Of a DNA stretch of 64,000 nucleotides, positions 11,369-23,445 are shown one piece after another. The stretch is from Trema orientale. Taxonomy: Eukaryota > Streptophyta > Magnoliopsida > Rosales > Cannabaceae. The stretch spans positions 148,973 through 212,972 of the forward strand of contig JXTC01000008.1 in assembly GCA_002914845.1 (NCBI GenBank). Reading direction: 5' to 3'. The notes beneath the pieces are model-generated. The model did not search any database. It had not been told where the DNA came from and saw only the letters and a program-made list of their open reading frames with translations. A program made the position numbers and the translations under genes. Within the stretch, counting starts at the first letter, position 1; each line of letters begins with the position of its first letter.

Positions 11369-14300
11369 TTCTCTCACTTGGACAGTATAATTATATAAAA
11401 ATACTCACTTAACTATAATATATCAAAATACAAGAATCTCTTACAAATATGAATAGGCAAAAACTAGTCATGCATAATACTAAATCGATGGGATATAAGT
11501 ATTATACACAATCAGGCATTAGAAATTCATAAAACATGGTGACAACTTTCATATATGGATTTACTAACAATACATATATTGAGACTAAAAACAAATGTCT
11601 CGAATTATATTACATGTTACTTACCAAATAAACATGTGTGTGCATATTACAAAAGTGACTGAGATCCATATCATCCATGTATTACATAAAAATAAGTAAT
11701 CCATATTGATCAAAAACATGTTCATCATAGCTAGATGGTAATAAACTCCCACTAGTTCAATGCAATTAAGGCTCCTAACAGTCCCTCATGGGATGCGTGT
11801 TCTCAAAATACACATAAGGTCAGCTTTTCACTAGTGAATTTGCCAATATATCATCTGTAGGCATATTCTCAACAGGAATGAGGGTGCTACAACTTTCTCT
11901 CTAATAAATAGGAAATATATATCAATAAAATTGGAGCTAACAATGCTCCTCAGGTTCCAAGAGAAAGATAGAGTTGTGGAATCATAATCATAAAGTTTCA
12001 GCAACCTCAAATAGAGTGAACTACTCTGAATATTGAAACAAGGTTCGACAGTCAAATTTCATAACTAGTAGCCTTATAACATACCACAAGGATTCTGCAT
12101 CGATGGGCGAGGTAACTGTAAATGTCTAATTGACACTAAATCCCAAAACAGCTCAGCTGCAAGTGTCCAATTGGCACAAAATCACATAATAGCTCCTCCT
12201 ACTATTATCATAATATACATATGGATAGACTTTTATTATCCATGCAGCCCACAATCTCAGCGTCACAATATCCAACTATGTCATGAGTATTGGTCTGCCG
12301 ATGAATTAATCACAAAATAAGATCCTGAATACCTAAAAAGATCACTCAAGTACCTAATAAACATGCCTAAGATAATGCCATAGCATGTGCGTACTCGAGT
12401 ATATATATATATACCAGGCTGCTAACAGTAGATGTATAGGGACTAATCTTATATGATCTCTTTCAAAACAACTAATGGACTTTCGGCCTTTCATAATTTA
12501 TCACATTTCAGAATTAGTACTTTCTAGTAGATATAACAATATCCAGGATTGGATCTCTGTAAAGAGCTTGATTAATGTAGATTTTTTAAGACAAACCAAA
12601 ATGCCATTAGAACTATATGAAGAACCTATATACCTTGAATACATGATGCTTTTCCGAGATTCTTCACATTTCTATGGCTAATCAACAATTATTTGTCTCA
12701 CACATCACGTTAGAATCTTTAAATGTGAGCACAATATCTATAACACATGAAATCATAAGTATGTACTTGTTCCCACTGACCGTCACATGTATACATTGAT
12801 CAACAACATTCTCCAAAACACACTAATGGTGACAATCTTATCAACTTTGCAATACTACTATATTGATGCCAATTTCAATCCATAACCAAAAATATAGATG
12901 TAATAAATTAGGTGTTCATTTCTAAATATCTCAAAACTAATTAGTGTAGCCATGCAAAACCTCAAATTTTATTCAAAAGTAGTTCTCACGTCTACTTAAT
13001 GAAGCTCCAAGTCAGCACAATAATAAGTATCTTTCGTGGAAACTAATGAGAAGACATCTCCATAACTAATTTTTCTTGTTTGCTAAAACCTTCAGCCAGA
13101 AGCCTTGCTTACACTTCCCACTTAAACCTTATAATTGCGCTTGGTCTTAGACATTCATATCTATCCAATGGGTCAAAAACATTGTCTAGTTCAACTAAAC
13201 CCAATATTTTCAAAAGACTTGGAATTTATCTCAGTATTTATGGTATCATTCATAATAAGAATTAAGAATTGCTAATGGCTCACTAGTAGATAATCATATT
13301 GGAGGTATAATCAATGTCAAAACTCGTGTTCCTGCCAATAAACTATAAAGTCTCCAAATATTACAGGTAAATCAAATCACCATGATCTCATCAAAAAATA
13401 CATATTTCTTCATTCACATATAGAGTCATTAAGTATCACCAGATTAATAGATATAACACGAGTGACTATATGTTTTTGATCAATTGTAGGGCCAACAAAT
13501 TGCAACGGAAACAATGAAAAATGGAGATAATAACATAGAATATTCTTCATCGAATAAAATCTCCCATTGCCCCTGAATTATACCAGAAACATCAATAAAA
13601 CTGACAGCTTCATCTGACTCAATCATTATGGTGGTATGAGATGGATAATCAAATCCAGAATCCTTTAATCACGTATGAATCATCATAAATCAATCCTAAA
13701 AAGATATAACATAATATCAAGAAATGTGTGATTTATACCCTTTTGCAATACTATAGTATCCAGGGGATCCAATTATCATCCATAATACCAATTAATATCA
13801 CATTCTTGGAAAAATTTTGCAAAAAGTTTAGGATTATATTCTATCTTATTGTATCTCTTATAATAAATACCATAGTCAGACTTGATCACTTTAATCCATA
13901 ATTTATGAGTTAGACTTTTAGAGTAATAAGCTGAATGTGATCATAACAGGAGTAGTTATCCATAAAAACCCATAGTCATCAATAACCTTTTATAACTTGA
14001 GGAGTCAATAGTCCAAAAATCTCGGTATGGATTGATTCCAGAGAAATTGCATAAGTGTTAATCATACTCTTATTACTATGATAGTTTACTAATCATTGAA
14101 GTAATAAACACGTGTACAATAATCTTGGATAAGAAATTTGTAATACACCACATGAATCTTACCACTGATCTTTCTATTTGAAATTCTAGAATTGTAATCC
14201 AATTCATATACCACGATATGTAAGATTTTCGTCTCTCAGACATTTAGGATCATTTATATTATCTTCTTCCCTAACAAGGATTGTTGTCAACTCATCTAAG

Positions 14301-16023
14301 TCGATTACTCCTTATAACGATCAAGTCTTATCTCTAATCAATTTCTCCTTCTGAGTATCATGACTTGATGTAATCGAAACAAACTAGAGATAGAAGAGTT
14401 CTTTCAATAATCCATACTAATTCCTATAAGCCATAATAACCAGAAAACACCTCATGAATGTGATCTTTAATTCCACTAATACCATCACAAAACATGGAAT
14501 TCAATATACTTAAAAGTCTATACTTATCATTGCAAGGAAAATCACCCAAATTTCTCACCAATGACTTCAAGAAAAACCTTAGCGATCTTATTCTCAAAAG
14601 CTGTTGCAAACCAATTATTCCATAAATACCTCATTAACTTTAAGGAACACTTCTTTAAATACTCCCACTCATTATAGAGTTTCATGGCATCAATCAACTA
14701 TAAATAATGGATTTAGGAGTTACACAAACTCACAAGGCCTAGTCCATTTATCTTACCACACTCGGTGCGAGATCTATGTCATCAAACATAATAGTCCCAT
14801 TCAGTGTCAAGATGGCAGAGATACAAGGATTACTTACAGCTAGAGGAAATACCAAGAGCAAGATCACCAATATGCATGTAAAACCATGATCATGCTATTT
14901 GCTCTTCCTCTCAACTTTCCTAATGATCCAATCAATAACGCGACCATTGTGTGCTAGAGTCCCTTAAGTGGACAAGAACTCATACACAGGTAAGGACAAT
15001 GCACCAAATACCACAACCAAATGTATCAATTTACTACCGACAGGACATCAAGGATTATGTGGTTCATGACATTCAATGCACTTCCTTCACCAATCTAAGA
15101 ATCATGCCAAAACAATGAAATTATCGACATGATAACTTAATTACGTGAATAGACCATAGTATTAATTGTGATCAATTAAGGGAGAATAAACAACGATAAT
15201 CACAATTTTTCCATTAATAATCTGACATGCTCAATTTATGACAGGCAAGTATAGAAACATTCAGAATCGGTCATAATCTCACAAAAATTCAAGCAAGACC
15301 AATCATGCATTTATATTATTAAGTAATTATAATCATGAAAATGCACCAAAATAAGCAATAATTCATAAATTATCCATATAATATGTCAAAAATTTATTTG
15401 TCATTTATAATGAATTTTCTAAGAATAAAATACGGTATATGAAAACAAAATATGGAACAAAAAATATGCTTAAAATTGGCCAAAATGAAATATTGACAAG
15501 TTTAGACTCACGATAGACAAGCACATAAGTTTTCACAATTGTCAGAATTTCACAATAAATTATGTCACATAATATAAAAAAAATTCAAAAAAAATTTCAA
15601 TGCAAAAGAACACCTAAAAATATGCATATAAACAAAAGTGACATAATTATCAAAATATGCATATAACCATGTTTAATGTTAAATTAAATATATTGACAAA
15701 TAACTAGACATGGTATACAATGGCCTAAATATGCATATAATTATGCCCAAGAATTAAATTATTTTAATTGTGAGATGTATAATTTTAAAATATAATTGAC
15801 GTATGTATGACAATGTAATAAAATATTTTATAATGGCTGAAACCAACGAATAATCACATAAATAATTAGAAAATAAAAAATAGAGCAAAATGTCAAAAAC
15901 TGCGAATGAAAATAACCCTACACGCCCCCCCCACGCGCCAAGAAGGAGTTTCTGTCTTTTTTTTTTTTTATAGAAAATCTAGGCCCAAAATAATGACATA
16001 TCTTTTTGGCCCTTAGGCCAAAC

Positions 16024-16258
16024 AAACAACGTGTTGTTTTCCTGAAATGGCTGAATAATGACTGTAAATGATGTCATTTTTCTTGTGAATCAGCTGTCGT
16101 TTTCGTACAACGATAGCCGCTGAGCATCACTGTAAACGATATGTCGTTTTTCCTGTGTGATCAAACGACATATCGTTTTATTACAACGACAACAGCTCCT
16201 CTTTTAGCCAAATGACGTGTCATTTTTCGCCTGACAGAGGCCAAACGACACGTCGTAC
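16024..16258. repeat. Cluster of short palindromes with ACGT-like cores
   Basis: Six near-perfect palindromes of one pattern, AAAYGAYRTRTCRTTT, lie in about 235 bp: 16025-16038, 16066-16079, 16134-16149, 16163-16178, 16210-16225 and 16243-16256. Another imperfect inverted repeat (GCTGTCGTTTT...) lies at 16093-16118. The cluster is in the untranslated leader of the minus-strand copia element, between gag and the primer site. Several copies contain ACGT cores (GACGTGTC, ACACGTCG), the core bound by plant bZIP factors. Regulatory use is an inference. Confidence 0.75.
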
Positions 16259-16287
16259 AGAGTCGTCCCTAACCTTCAGCCGGTTCC

Positions 16288-16910
16288 TAGAGATATAAAG
16301 TGGGCCAGGCTGGGCCGGGCCGTCCCACATTTGATAAGCCCATATGGGCTTTGTACCGTGCCTAGGCCCGACTCGCTTAAAATATGGGCCGGGCCGGTCC
16401 AGCCCATATTCTTATTAAGGGGCCCGGTACGGCCCACAGGCCCAGCCCACATTTTATGCAGGCCTAAGTGGGCCGTGCCTAAATGGGTTGTGCTTATGCA
16501 GGCTAAATATGGGCCACAATGTGGGCCTAATTTTGTTGTTATTCTATGCTTTAAAATATCAAATATGGGCCTAAAACCTATTTATATTCTTTTAAAATGT
16601 GAATAAATTAAAAATAAACAAAAATTAGTAAATAAATAACATTAAAAGCATACAAATGAAAATATTTAACTAAGATTTTTTAAAATTTTAATTAAAAAAT
16701 ATATTTAAAATTATATATAAAAGGACTAAATGTGGGCTTAATATGGGCCGATAAAAATATGGGCCGTGCCGGGCCACTTTCCTGTGACTAAGGCCCAGCC
16801 CGACCCTTACTATATGTAACGGGCTGCCCAGGCCCAGGCCGGGCCGGTATCGTGCTTTTTCTTCGGAATGTAGGCCGACCCACAAAGCCCGGCCCACATT
16901 GACATCTCTA
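16288..16910. mobile_element. hAT-type non-autonomous DNA transposon (MITE) nested in the copia leader
   Basis: Terminal inverted repeats TAGAGATATAAAGTGGGCC (left) and the complement of the right end, TAGAGATGTCAATGTGGGCC, followed by GGGCCGGGCC-rich subterminal sequence on both sides and an AT-rich centre. The 8-bp flanks CCGGTTCC (16280-16287) and CTGGTTCT (16911-16918) agree at 6 of 8 positions with two C/T differences, as expected of an aged hAT target duplication. There is no transposase frame. The ends match a widespread plant family whose elements begin with this GATGTCAATGTGGGCC wording. It inserted after the copia element. Confidence 0.85.
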
Positions 16911-17338
16911 CTGGTTCTGTCCGACCCGGTTCGGACCTGCGTGACCCAATCCGGCCATATCTTGGCCTTTAGTACTCCGTTTACGACGATTTTTGTGGGA
17001 TTTTATTCCAAATTTTATTTCCAATGGTTTTATAACATTTATTTTGTGAAAAAGTGCTCCAAAAAATTACAGAAAATTTGATAAAAAAATGCCATTTTTA
17101 AAGTTTCAAACTTTCAAAAAACTCAATAAATCTGGGCAAAACAAATATAAACTCGACAAATATGATGCCCACAACACATATTTGTCATCAATAATTAAAA
17201 TTACGATTTTTTGTATCCAAAATAATTCTCGGAATAAAATCGGTATATGAACATGAAAAAGACTGAAAAATTCTGAAAAACTTAAAAAATAATCAACAGA
17301 ATAACTTTAAGTTAAATGGTCTAGCTCTTGATACCAAT

Positions 17339-17869
17339 TGTTGAAATAATATTCATAAAATGAGTAACAACAATCCATTTAAAGCTTAAATCATAATGAC
17401 AGAGGCTTGAATATTACCTCTAATGGTGAGCTGTAGTCTCGACCGGCGATTGTCATCTTTGGTGCTCCTGCAAGCTGCGAAATTGGTGAAGGAAAATGAA
17501 ACGGATTAATAGTATTCAATACTCCTTGACCCTCTTAAGGTCTCAGCTGAAAAGCACACCAAAATGAACACCCTCCCTTCTCCTACAAACTGGTCAATGA
17601 TCGGTTTTATCAATGAATGGGCTGGTGGGCTTTGTCACATATGTGGCAGCTCATACCCTTGGCCCAATGGACTGGCTGAGGTGTCCAAAGAGTGTGAAAC
17701 TATGAGCCTCATACATATTAAAATGTGTGGTCCATCCCATTATTGCCTAATTAATGATACTATGCAAAGTTAATTATACATACAAATATAGTTGTCCTTA
17801 ACATGCTTTAATTAAGACATGTGAGTTACTATTGATTATACTAGTCCATATATATAAAATATTCTAACA
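17339..17869 (-). repeat. 5' LTR of minus-strand copia element
   Basis: 531 bp, next to the primer-binding site on its inner side and flanked outside by TGAAC (17870-17874). It differs from the left LTR by about 45 substitutions plus one small indel, as counted by eye. Confidence 0.9.
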
Positions 17870-17874
17870 TGAAC

Positions 17875-18506
17875 CACTGAAGAGAAAATAGATCGAAAGT
17901 GAGCAAATACTCGGAAAAAACCTGGTTAAATAAACATGATCCATCTCTTTCCAACATCAAAGTTTCAGGTAAATCCAAAGAAAAATAAGTATTATAACAA
18001 GAACGTGAGAAAAATGGAGTGAGTCACTTTATATTGAGGCTTTGTCAATTTTTAGCATTAATAGCCCGATTGCGCGATTAATGTCAGACAGAATCTGGGG
18101 ATCCCAATATTCCTGGCTTAATACATAGAAGCACACCCAAAACTTGAGTTTCTTATTTTCTAATAGTTTGATTGAAATCTGGTGTCCATTGTTGGAGATA
18201 CATTATCCCTGGTTTAAAAGACCAAGAACCTCCCGAACAAATAATATTATGATCCAATGAGAGTTTATACCCCATAACCTCTGTAGTTGAGGTTTTAAAT
18301 CTAAAAGTTCAAAGGAGAGTCACCTTTGAGAGAACAATGCAGCCAATAAACGAAGATTTACACATTAGAACATGTCTCTAGTAGGCACCTTCGTTAATTT
18401 TTATAGCTATGTATTCAAGTTTACGAATCGGCTTTTGTCGATAGCTTTGTAATAGCAATGGTAGTCCTTGACGACTCCTATGGGAATTAGGCATGATGTC
18501 TTCATC
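17875..18506. other. Non-coding flank between coding-like blocks
   Basis: No clear open frame. The minus-strand acceptor-like tract ending CAG lies at the left edge beside the copia target duplication, so part of this may be intron of the minus-strand transposon gene. Confidence 0.35.
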
Positions 18507-18965
18507 TCAACGAGGGGTTTGATATACTTGTAAAACTGTAGATGGTCCATGCATAATATCTTCATCTTGAGGAAGGGTTTGATATATTTGTAAAGCTGTG
18601 GATGAACAACTCTTATAGAAATCAGGCATAATGTCTTCCTCTGATTCCATCAACTTAGGGTTGGCATCTTTCTTCTTGATCAAAGTAGTCAGAAGCTTCA
18701 TCATATCTACGTGGTTTTGCTTAATCTCCAATTGATTGGCCCTTAGCATATCAATATCGGCCTGCAACTTCTTTAGACTGGAAGTCAATATCTCTAAGGA
18801 TTAAATATATTGGCTTCCTTCATTGTGTCTTCAATAGCCTTTGCCTCTCTCACATCCTTCTTTACATCCAACTCCTTTAAATCGGTTCCAGAAGCAAATG
18901 TAGGACCATGTACAAAAGTTATGATAGTACTATCGAAATCTTTCTCCTCCGCCTAAGTGTTCAAC
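18507..18965 (-). pseudogene. Coiled-coil-like coding remnant, unknown, probably transposon-derived
   Basis: Minus-strand frame 18788-18507 encodes a heptad-rich segment (SLKKLQADIDMLRANQ, then DMMKLLTTLIKKKD), followed by two imperfect repeats of DEDIM...STxLQxYQT. The repeat is visible in DNA as two ~60-bp units near 18493-18612. A second coding-like block at about 18965-18800 (wording LKELDVKKDVREAKA) sits upstream in the same orientation, with a stop between the two. DUF1985/Ulp1 transposon proteins often carry coiled coils between those two domains, and DUF1985 lies at 21590-22210 on this strand, so one broken gene is plausible. I do not recognise the sequence itself. Confidence 0.35.
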
Positions 18966-19239
18966 ATTACTTTAATAATAAGGTGCAAAAAGAAATCAAA
19001 GAATTCATACGACACATTAAATTTACTAAAAGAATACATAAACTTGATGCTATTCGATGCATAAAATCTAGAAAGAAGCATTGAAAACTAATTGAAAAAT
19101 ATTAAACACTTCGATATTATATTTAGTCAAAACTGCCCAAAACTTTTGATGCCATTGCCATCGAGCTGTTTCCCCAAAAGCAACATCGAAAATACATCAT
19201 CAAACTAAAATCGAATACAATTAAATGGGGCATCGACAT

Positions 19240-21432
19240 TGTTATGACCTACACCCGAGGTCAGTAATAGATTGAAAATTTCATAAGTAGAAATTCTAGA
19301 AATTGATCTCAAGAGATTATTGGACAAAGCTCCAATTTCTAAATCTTTAGAAAATGACAGCTATTACTAAAAAACAACATCCTTATAAACATGTAGTAAA
19401 TCAGCTATAAGTTAAATTTTATAACTTGAATTCCGTCAGTATGCACCAATGTTGAGAAACTAAGTACTCAAGAGTTTAGACAAATGTCCATATACGATTT
19501 CAAAAGGTCCTCATGTACATAAAGCCATTAGTAATGTATAAAACTCTATCATATACCCACTTGTAAGAATCAATAAATGTGACCAGATAATTATAAAGAA
19601 AAGTAGGAAAATATGAACTACAAACTGATATGATCACAGAACAATAACCAAGACTGTAAAGAAACAACTCTAGCAACACTACTGGTTACTAAATGTCTAT
19701 CGTGGCAACTAAAATTGGAAAGAGAGAAAAAATAAGAGGTGCATGTGAATGCTATGTAGAGAACTGATTTCAAGTTTTTTAATGATAAATAAGATACTAA
19801 CTCATAAGGTCCTACATCGTGAATAACTTGCTCAAACAGTTCATATAAATTCACTTATAAATTATAATTCAAAGGTTCACAATTTCAAGACCCTCATTAA
19901 TTATATTTCCAAAATAAGTACATATCATTCAAGTCAAGCACACAATCATAAAAGCAATCATGTAACATGTCTAAGGTGACCAATAAGAATACACATGTGT
20001 CAGAGCCATCGAAATGGACAACCGTATTGTCCGAGCATCTGAATTAGATACCGTATAAGTTCGTCAGCCACGTATAAAGAATAAATGCATGCAATGTTAT
20101 ATGAGTTAAAAGAATGAAGATATGTACTATTTTTCACAAAATCATAAAACAACCATATAGTATTCTTAATCGAATCAAGTTTAGTTCAAAAAACGAAGTT
20201 TTTAACCATTTCATATTTTTCCAAAAATTTCGACAGCATAACTACTATTTTTTCAAAATCCACAAATCATGCTCCTACACAAAACTATATATAAATAATA
20301 TATATGGTACACCAACTAGTGTGATGTGTCTCCCACACAGTTCAGTATCTTAATCATATGCTCAAAATAATTCATAATAAAATTTTATAAATAATCCATA
20401 AAATTCCATAATTTGATCAAAGTAAGCAATTTTCTAATGAAAACCAAAATAAAACCATGTAATCAAGGTTTTAGAAGTAACGAGGGTTAGTTACTAATGC
20501 TCGTGGCAGCTTCTCTTAATTGATTGGAGGCTCAAATGACGAATTGGAAGTCTAATTCACCCGCTTTGGATGTTTGTCTTTCAAACGAGTGCCTAAACGC
20601 TCAAACTAATACATCCAAATAATTAGGGATAGACACCTAGTTCGTTGAACTCGGGCTCCTATGAGCCTTGACACACAAAATGAGGTAAAATCTAAGTAGT
20701 TCGAGCTTCATTTTTTGTGCCAAGTGCAACAAAGGGCAATATATATATCAACATTCGTGTTTTGGTGAATACATTCTAATTTTGATAACTATTTTACGAT
20801 CCAACAGTCCGATTAACATTTGACTAGATAAATCAAAATTTTTTTAGAAAGTTTACAGTGTAATCTTACATTTTTCCGCGGAAGGAAGGGGGGTTTATTC
20901 CTGCAGTGGCTGGTTGGAATCCACTCACGCTTGGCCTAGGTGAGTGTGGTGGGTGGTGGCAAGGCCACCTATGGTCATATTTCACAAAAAAGGCAGTGAA
21001 CTGGCCCTAAGGCCGAGAGGGAGGTGCTGGCATCGTTGCCAATAGTTGGGAGGTGGACATAGGCTTCATGACAGTTGGGGATGACCTGGTACAACGATGG
21101 TGCAGCGAGGGTTTAAGGGGAACAGAGATCGGGAAGAATAAGAAGAAGAAGAAGAAGAGAGGAAAAAAAATAAAAAGTTTTGCGAGTATTTTTGCCAAGT
21201 GTCACAATTTCGTATGTATATTAGATTGTTCAACCTTTGCTAATAAGCCCTTGCCCCAAGTTTTCTTCAATGTTAGTCCCAAAAATCATGATTTTACCCC
21301 ACATTTCTCATTTTTCTTTCATTTAAGCCCCTAATTCGGATCTCTAATCATTTTATGGCCATTTAATAATTTTTAATGCACGTTCATGTGAAATTACCCA
21401 TATAACCTAAATTTAAAATCAGAGATTTTATA
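19240..21432 (-). mobile_element. Solo LTR, Ty3/gypsy (Tekay-like), minus orientation (fossil)
   Basis: 2.19 kb starting TGTTATGACC on the plus strand (the usual end of such LTRs is GGGTCGTGACA on the other strand) and ending ATTTTATA. The flanking 5-mers GACAT (19235-19239) and GAAAT (21433-21437) agree at four of five positions. It shares internal wording with the second solo LTR at 26676-28510, including the TCAGACGAGTGCC-like block (here near 20580). No pol sequence lies inside. It separates the coding-like blocks at 18507-18965 and 21590-22210. Age cannot be measured from a solo copy. Confidence 0.75.
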
Positions 21433-21589
21433 GAAATCAAAATGAATGATGGTTTTACAAAGAACTCTAAACAGACCCATTCATCGAAACAAGCATCGAA
21501 AATACATCGAAATACCATCAAAATGAGTCAAAATTATTGAATATTTGCAACTTAGTATATTTTTCAAAAGAACACTTACCTTATTTCAG

Positions 21590-22210
21590 TTTAAGATCTC
21601 CCATATGTCTAAGGTAGAGGGTAATTTGTTGAACGACCAGGATAAGATTCTCAAGAACTTCATACCATGATTAGTACCATATCGTTGGCCCAATGCAGAT
21701 TTCACCTCATGTGCCTAATACTGCAAGGTAACATTGAACATATACATTGTGTACTTGGCTCATGCTGGCGTTTCTTTGTCTGCTATTAGTTTCAAGTACT
21801 GCTTTTCTACTATGATGCAAATCCTTCTTAAGACAAGTCATAGTCTTGTGAAGCAATTCATGATCTCAAGGATATTGGAAGAGTTCCATCTCATTCTCAA
21901 CGTAAAACAGAATGTCTATGTCTACCTTTTTTGTTGCCTGTAAGTAACAAGCTATCTACCAAATAGGGAAGGCCAAGCTTCCAGGCATCTTCCACATCCA
22001 TACAGTTTAGTAATGAATCCTTTAACCCCCAACTTCTGACAATACCCACATTATTCAAGTATTTATCCAGAAATTTCTACAACCACTTATGGTTTTTAGT
22101 TTAGGGATATCCTTATAGTTTCTAAAAATCAAACCTGTAACCAAAGCAAACTCGCCAACTCCAAATCTAACGAGTTTATCTCAATTTCAAAATGCATATC
22201 CTTTGTTTCG
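21590..22210 (-). pseudogene. DUF1985-type transposon gene fragment
   Basis: Minus-strand translation gives several blocks of the plant DUF1985 domain in order: RFGVGEFALVTGL (about 22180-22130), DVEDAWKLGLPYLVDSLLL (about 22000-21940), and near 21700-21600 AHEVKSALGQRYGT followed by MKFLRILSW. In known proteins these correspond to the vRFslrEFAlvTGL, DxEdalkLGLLyFle and WAyEsIPxLGxRxg blocks. DUF1985 proteins are encoded by CACTA- or Mutator-like transposons, usually with a C-terminal Ulp1-type peptidase. The frame here has stop codons and shifts, so it is a pseudogene. Downstream parts may be the blocks at 18507-18965 and 10597-10836, pushed apart by two LTR-element insertions (inference). 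Confidence 0.65.
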
Positions 22211-22619
22211 TTCTTAGAGGTTTGAATCCCCAGGGATGCGAAGAAATCCCTTGAGGGTGTTATGGAGCTCTACAAAGGACAGTACAGATGAATAATAATA
22301 ACAGCATGTATAAGAACCATAAGTCCATAAGCGAAAGGGCTTAATAGAGGCTTGAAGTGGGGATTGTTATACATCAATTCCTTAAAAAGTCCACAACTTA
22401 CTCCTTAAAAAGTCACTATATGGAAAATGTACAAAAAAGCCTACATGGGTATAAATAAGTTCGATTCATGTCCTTTTATCTTACTTCTCGCACAATTTTT
22501 CCAAACCAATTTAGTTTCGGCCCATGCTATGAAATTTAAGATTTCTTTGTCTTAACCTCGAATTGTGTGAATCATCTTAATAGGATATTATGGGTAGTGA
22601 AATGTGTCTCTTAAACTTG
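22211..22619. other. No gene seen
   Basis: Continues upstream of the DUF1985 remnant. I could not read further domain blocks with confidence. Confidence 0.4.
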
Positions 22620-23445
22620 ATATTGTTGTGTATTTAACACTCAAATTATAAGTGCACAATATCACCAAAACAAGTAATATCGTGATGAATAAGAGTATTG
22701 TGCCACATAGATTGTTGAGAAAAAAAATCTGTTAACTATTGATATAATTTTAACTCTAATTTTATCTAATAGACGAGAAGAAATATTGAGCAATAAAATA
22801 GAAATACAAATTAAATAGAAAGAAATACTAATTACTAAGAAAACTCTAGAAATAAACAAAAAATATCAATGATAAAAATCCTTGCATTTTTACCGATTTC
22901 ACAATCCTTTTTAATTCTTCTGTATCACTTTATTGTCCAAGTGACAGTCAAAACCCCTGATTTAATTACTAGCCTTTTCTGATGGTCGAACAAAAATACT
23001 CTTATTAACTACTTCAATATATTCTTATATGAACTAAATCAAGAAAACATTTGTTACGGTTTTTGGTTGTTAATTATTGACTGCATAAATCATATAAGTA
23101 CATTCCTATCCCATATAATTTATGATATTCTATGTAACGGCAACACTCAAAATCTCTCCTTCTAATTTAGTTATGAATACCTAAACCACTAATTAATTGG
23201 CCAAAATAATTAGAAGCATTAAAAACAGAGCAGAATAATCAACTTCAGATATAAATAGAATGAGATCAAATTCATCAAGAAAAAATTAAAAACTCATGGT
23301 CAGGATCCATTATAACCTTAGAAATAGAAACTTAGTTAATAATTGAAATAACAAAACTAATGATAAAAAGTTGTCGCATAATGAAAATTGGAAACAAAAA
23401 CTAAACAAAAAACCAAGTGACTATTGAACATGAGTGGGATGATTG
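22620..23445 (-). mobile_element. LTR-like remnant, probably Tat type, minus orientation (fossil)
   Basis: The plus-strand start (about 22645-22710) read on the minus strand contains ATCACGATATTACTTGTTTT and ATATTGTGCACTT, wording typical of the 3' end of plant Tat/Ogre-like LTRs. It continues into AT-rich sequence with TCCAAGTGACAGTCAAAACC-like blocks and ends near 23445. There are no coding domains. Edges and family are approximate. Confidence 0.35.

Larger units (their letters stand above)
10837..17869 (-). mobile_element. Ty1/copia element with both LTRs and target duplications (fossil)
   Basis: Complete LTR architecture on the minus strand. The LTRs lie at 10837-11368 and 17339-17869 with TG...CA ends (TGTTGAAATAAT...ATTCTAACA on the plus strand). 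The 5-bp target duplications TGAAC at 10832-10836 and 17870-17874 match perfectly. The primer site complementary to initiator-Met tRNA (minus-strand wording TTGGTATCAAGAGC) lies at 17324-17337, and a purine tract (AAGTGAGAGAA) lies beside the inner edge of the left LTR. Remnants of the copia RNase H domain are readable near 11820-11900 and 12220-12290 (minus strand, wording resembling GYCDAEIVGC). Pol is heavily broken, with many breaks and no long frame left. By eye the two LTRs differ at about 45 of 531 positions (8-9%), implying several million years. Confidence 0.9.

Noticed and set aside
16331-16897. 91-codon plus and 69-codon minus frames
   Set aside because: Both are translations of the GGGCC-rich ends of the hAT MITE.
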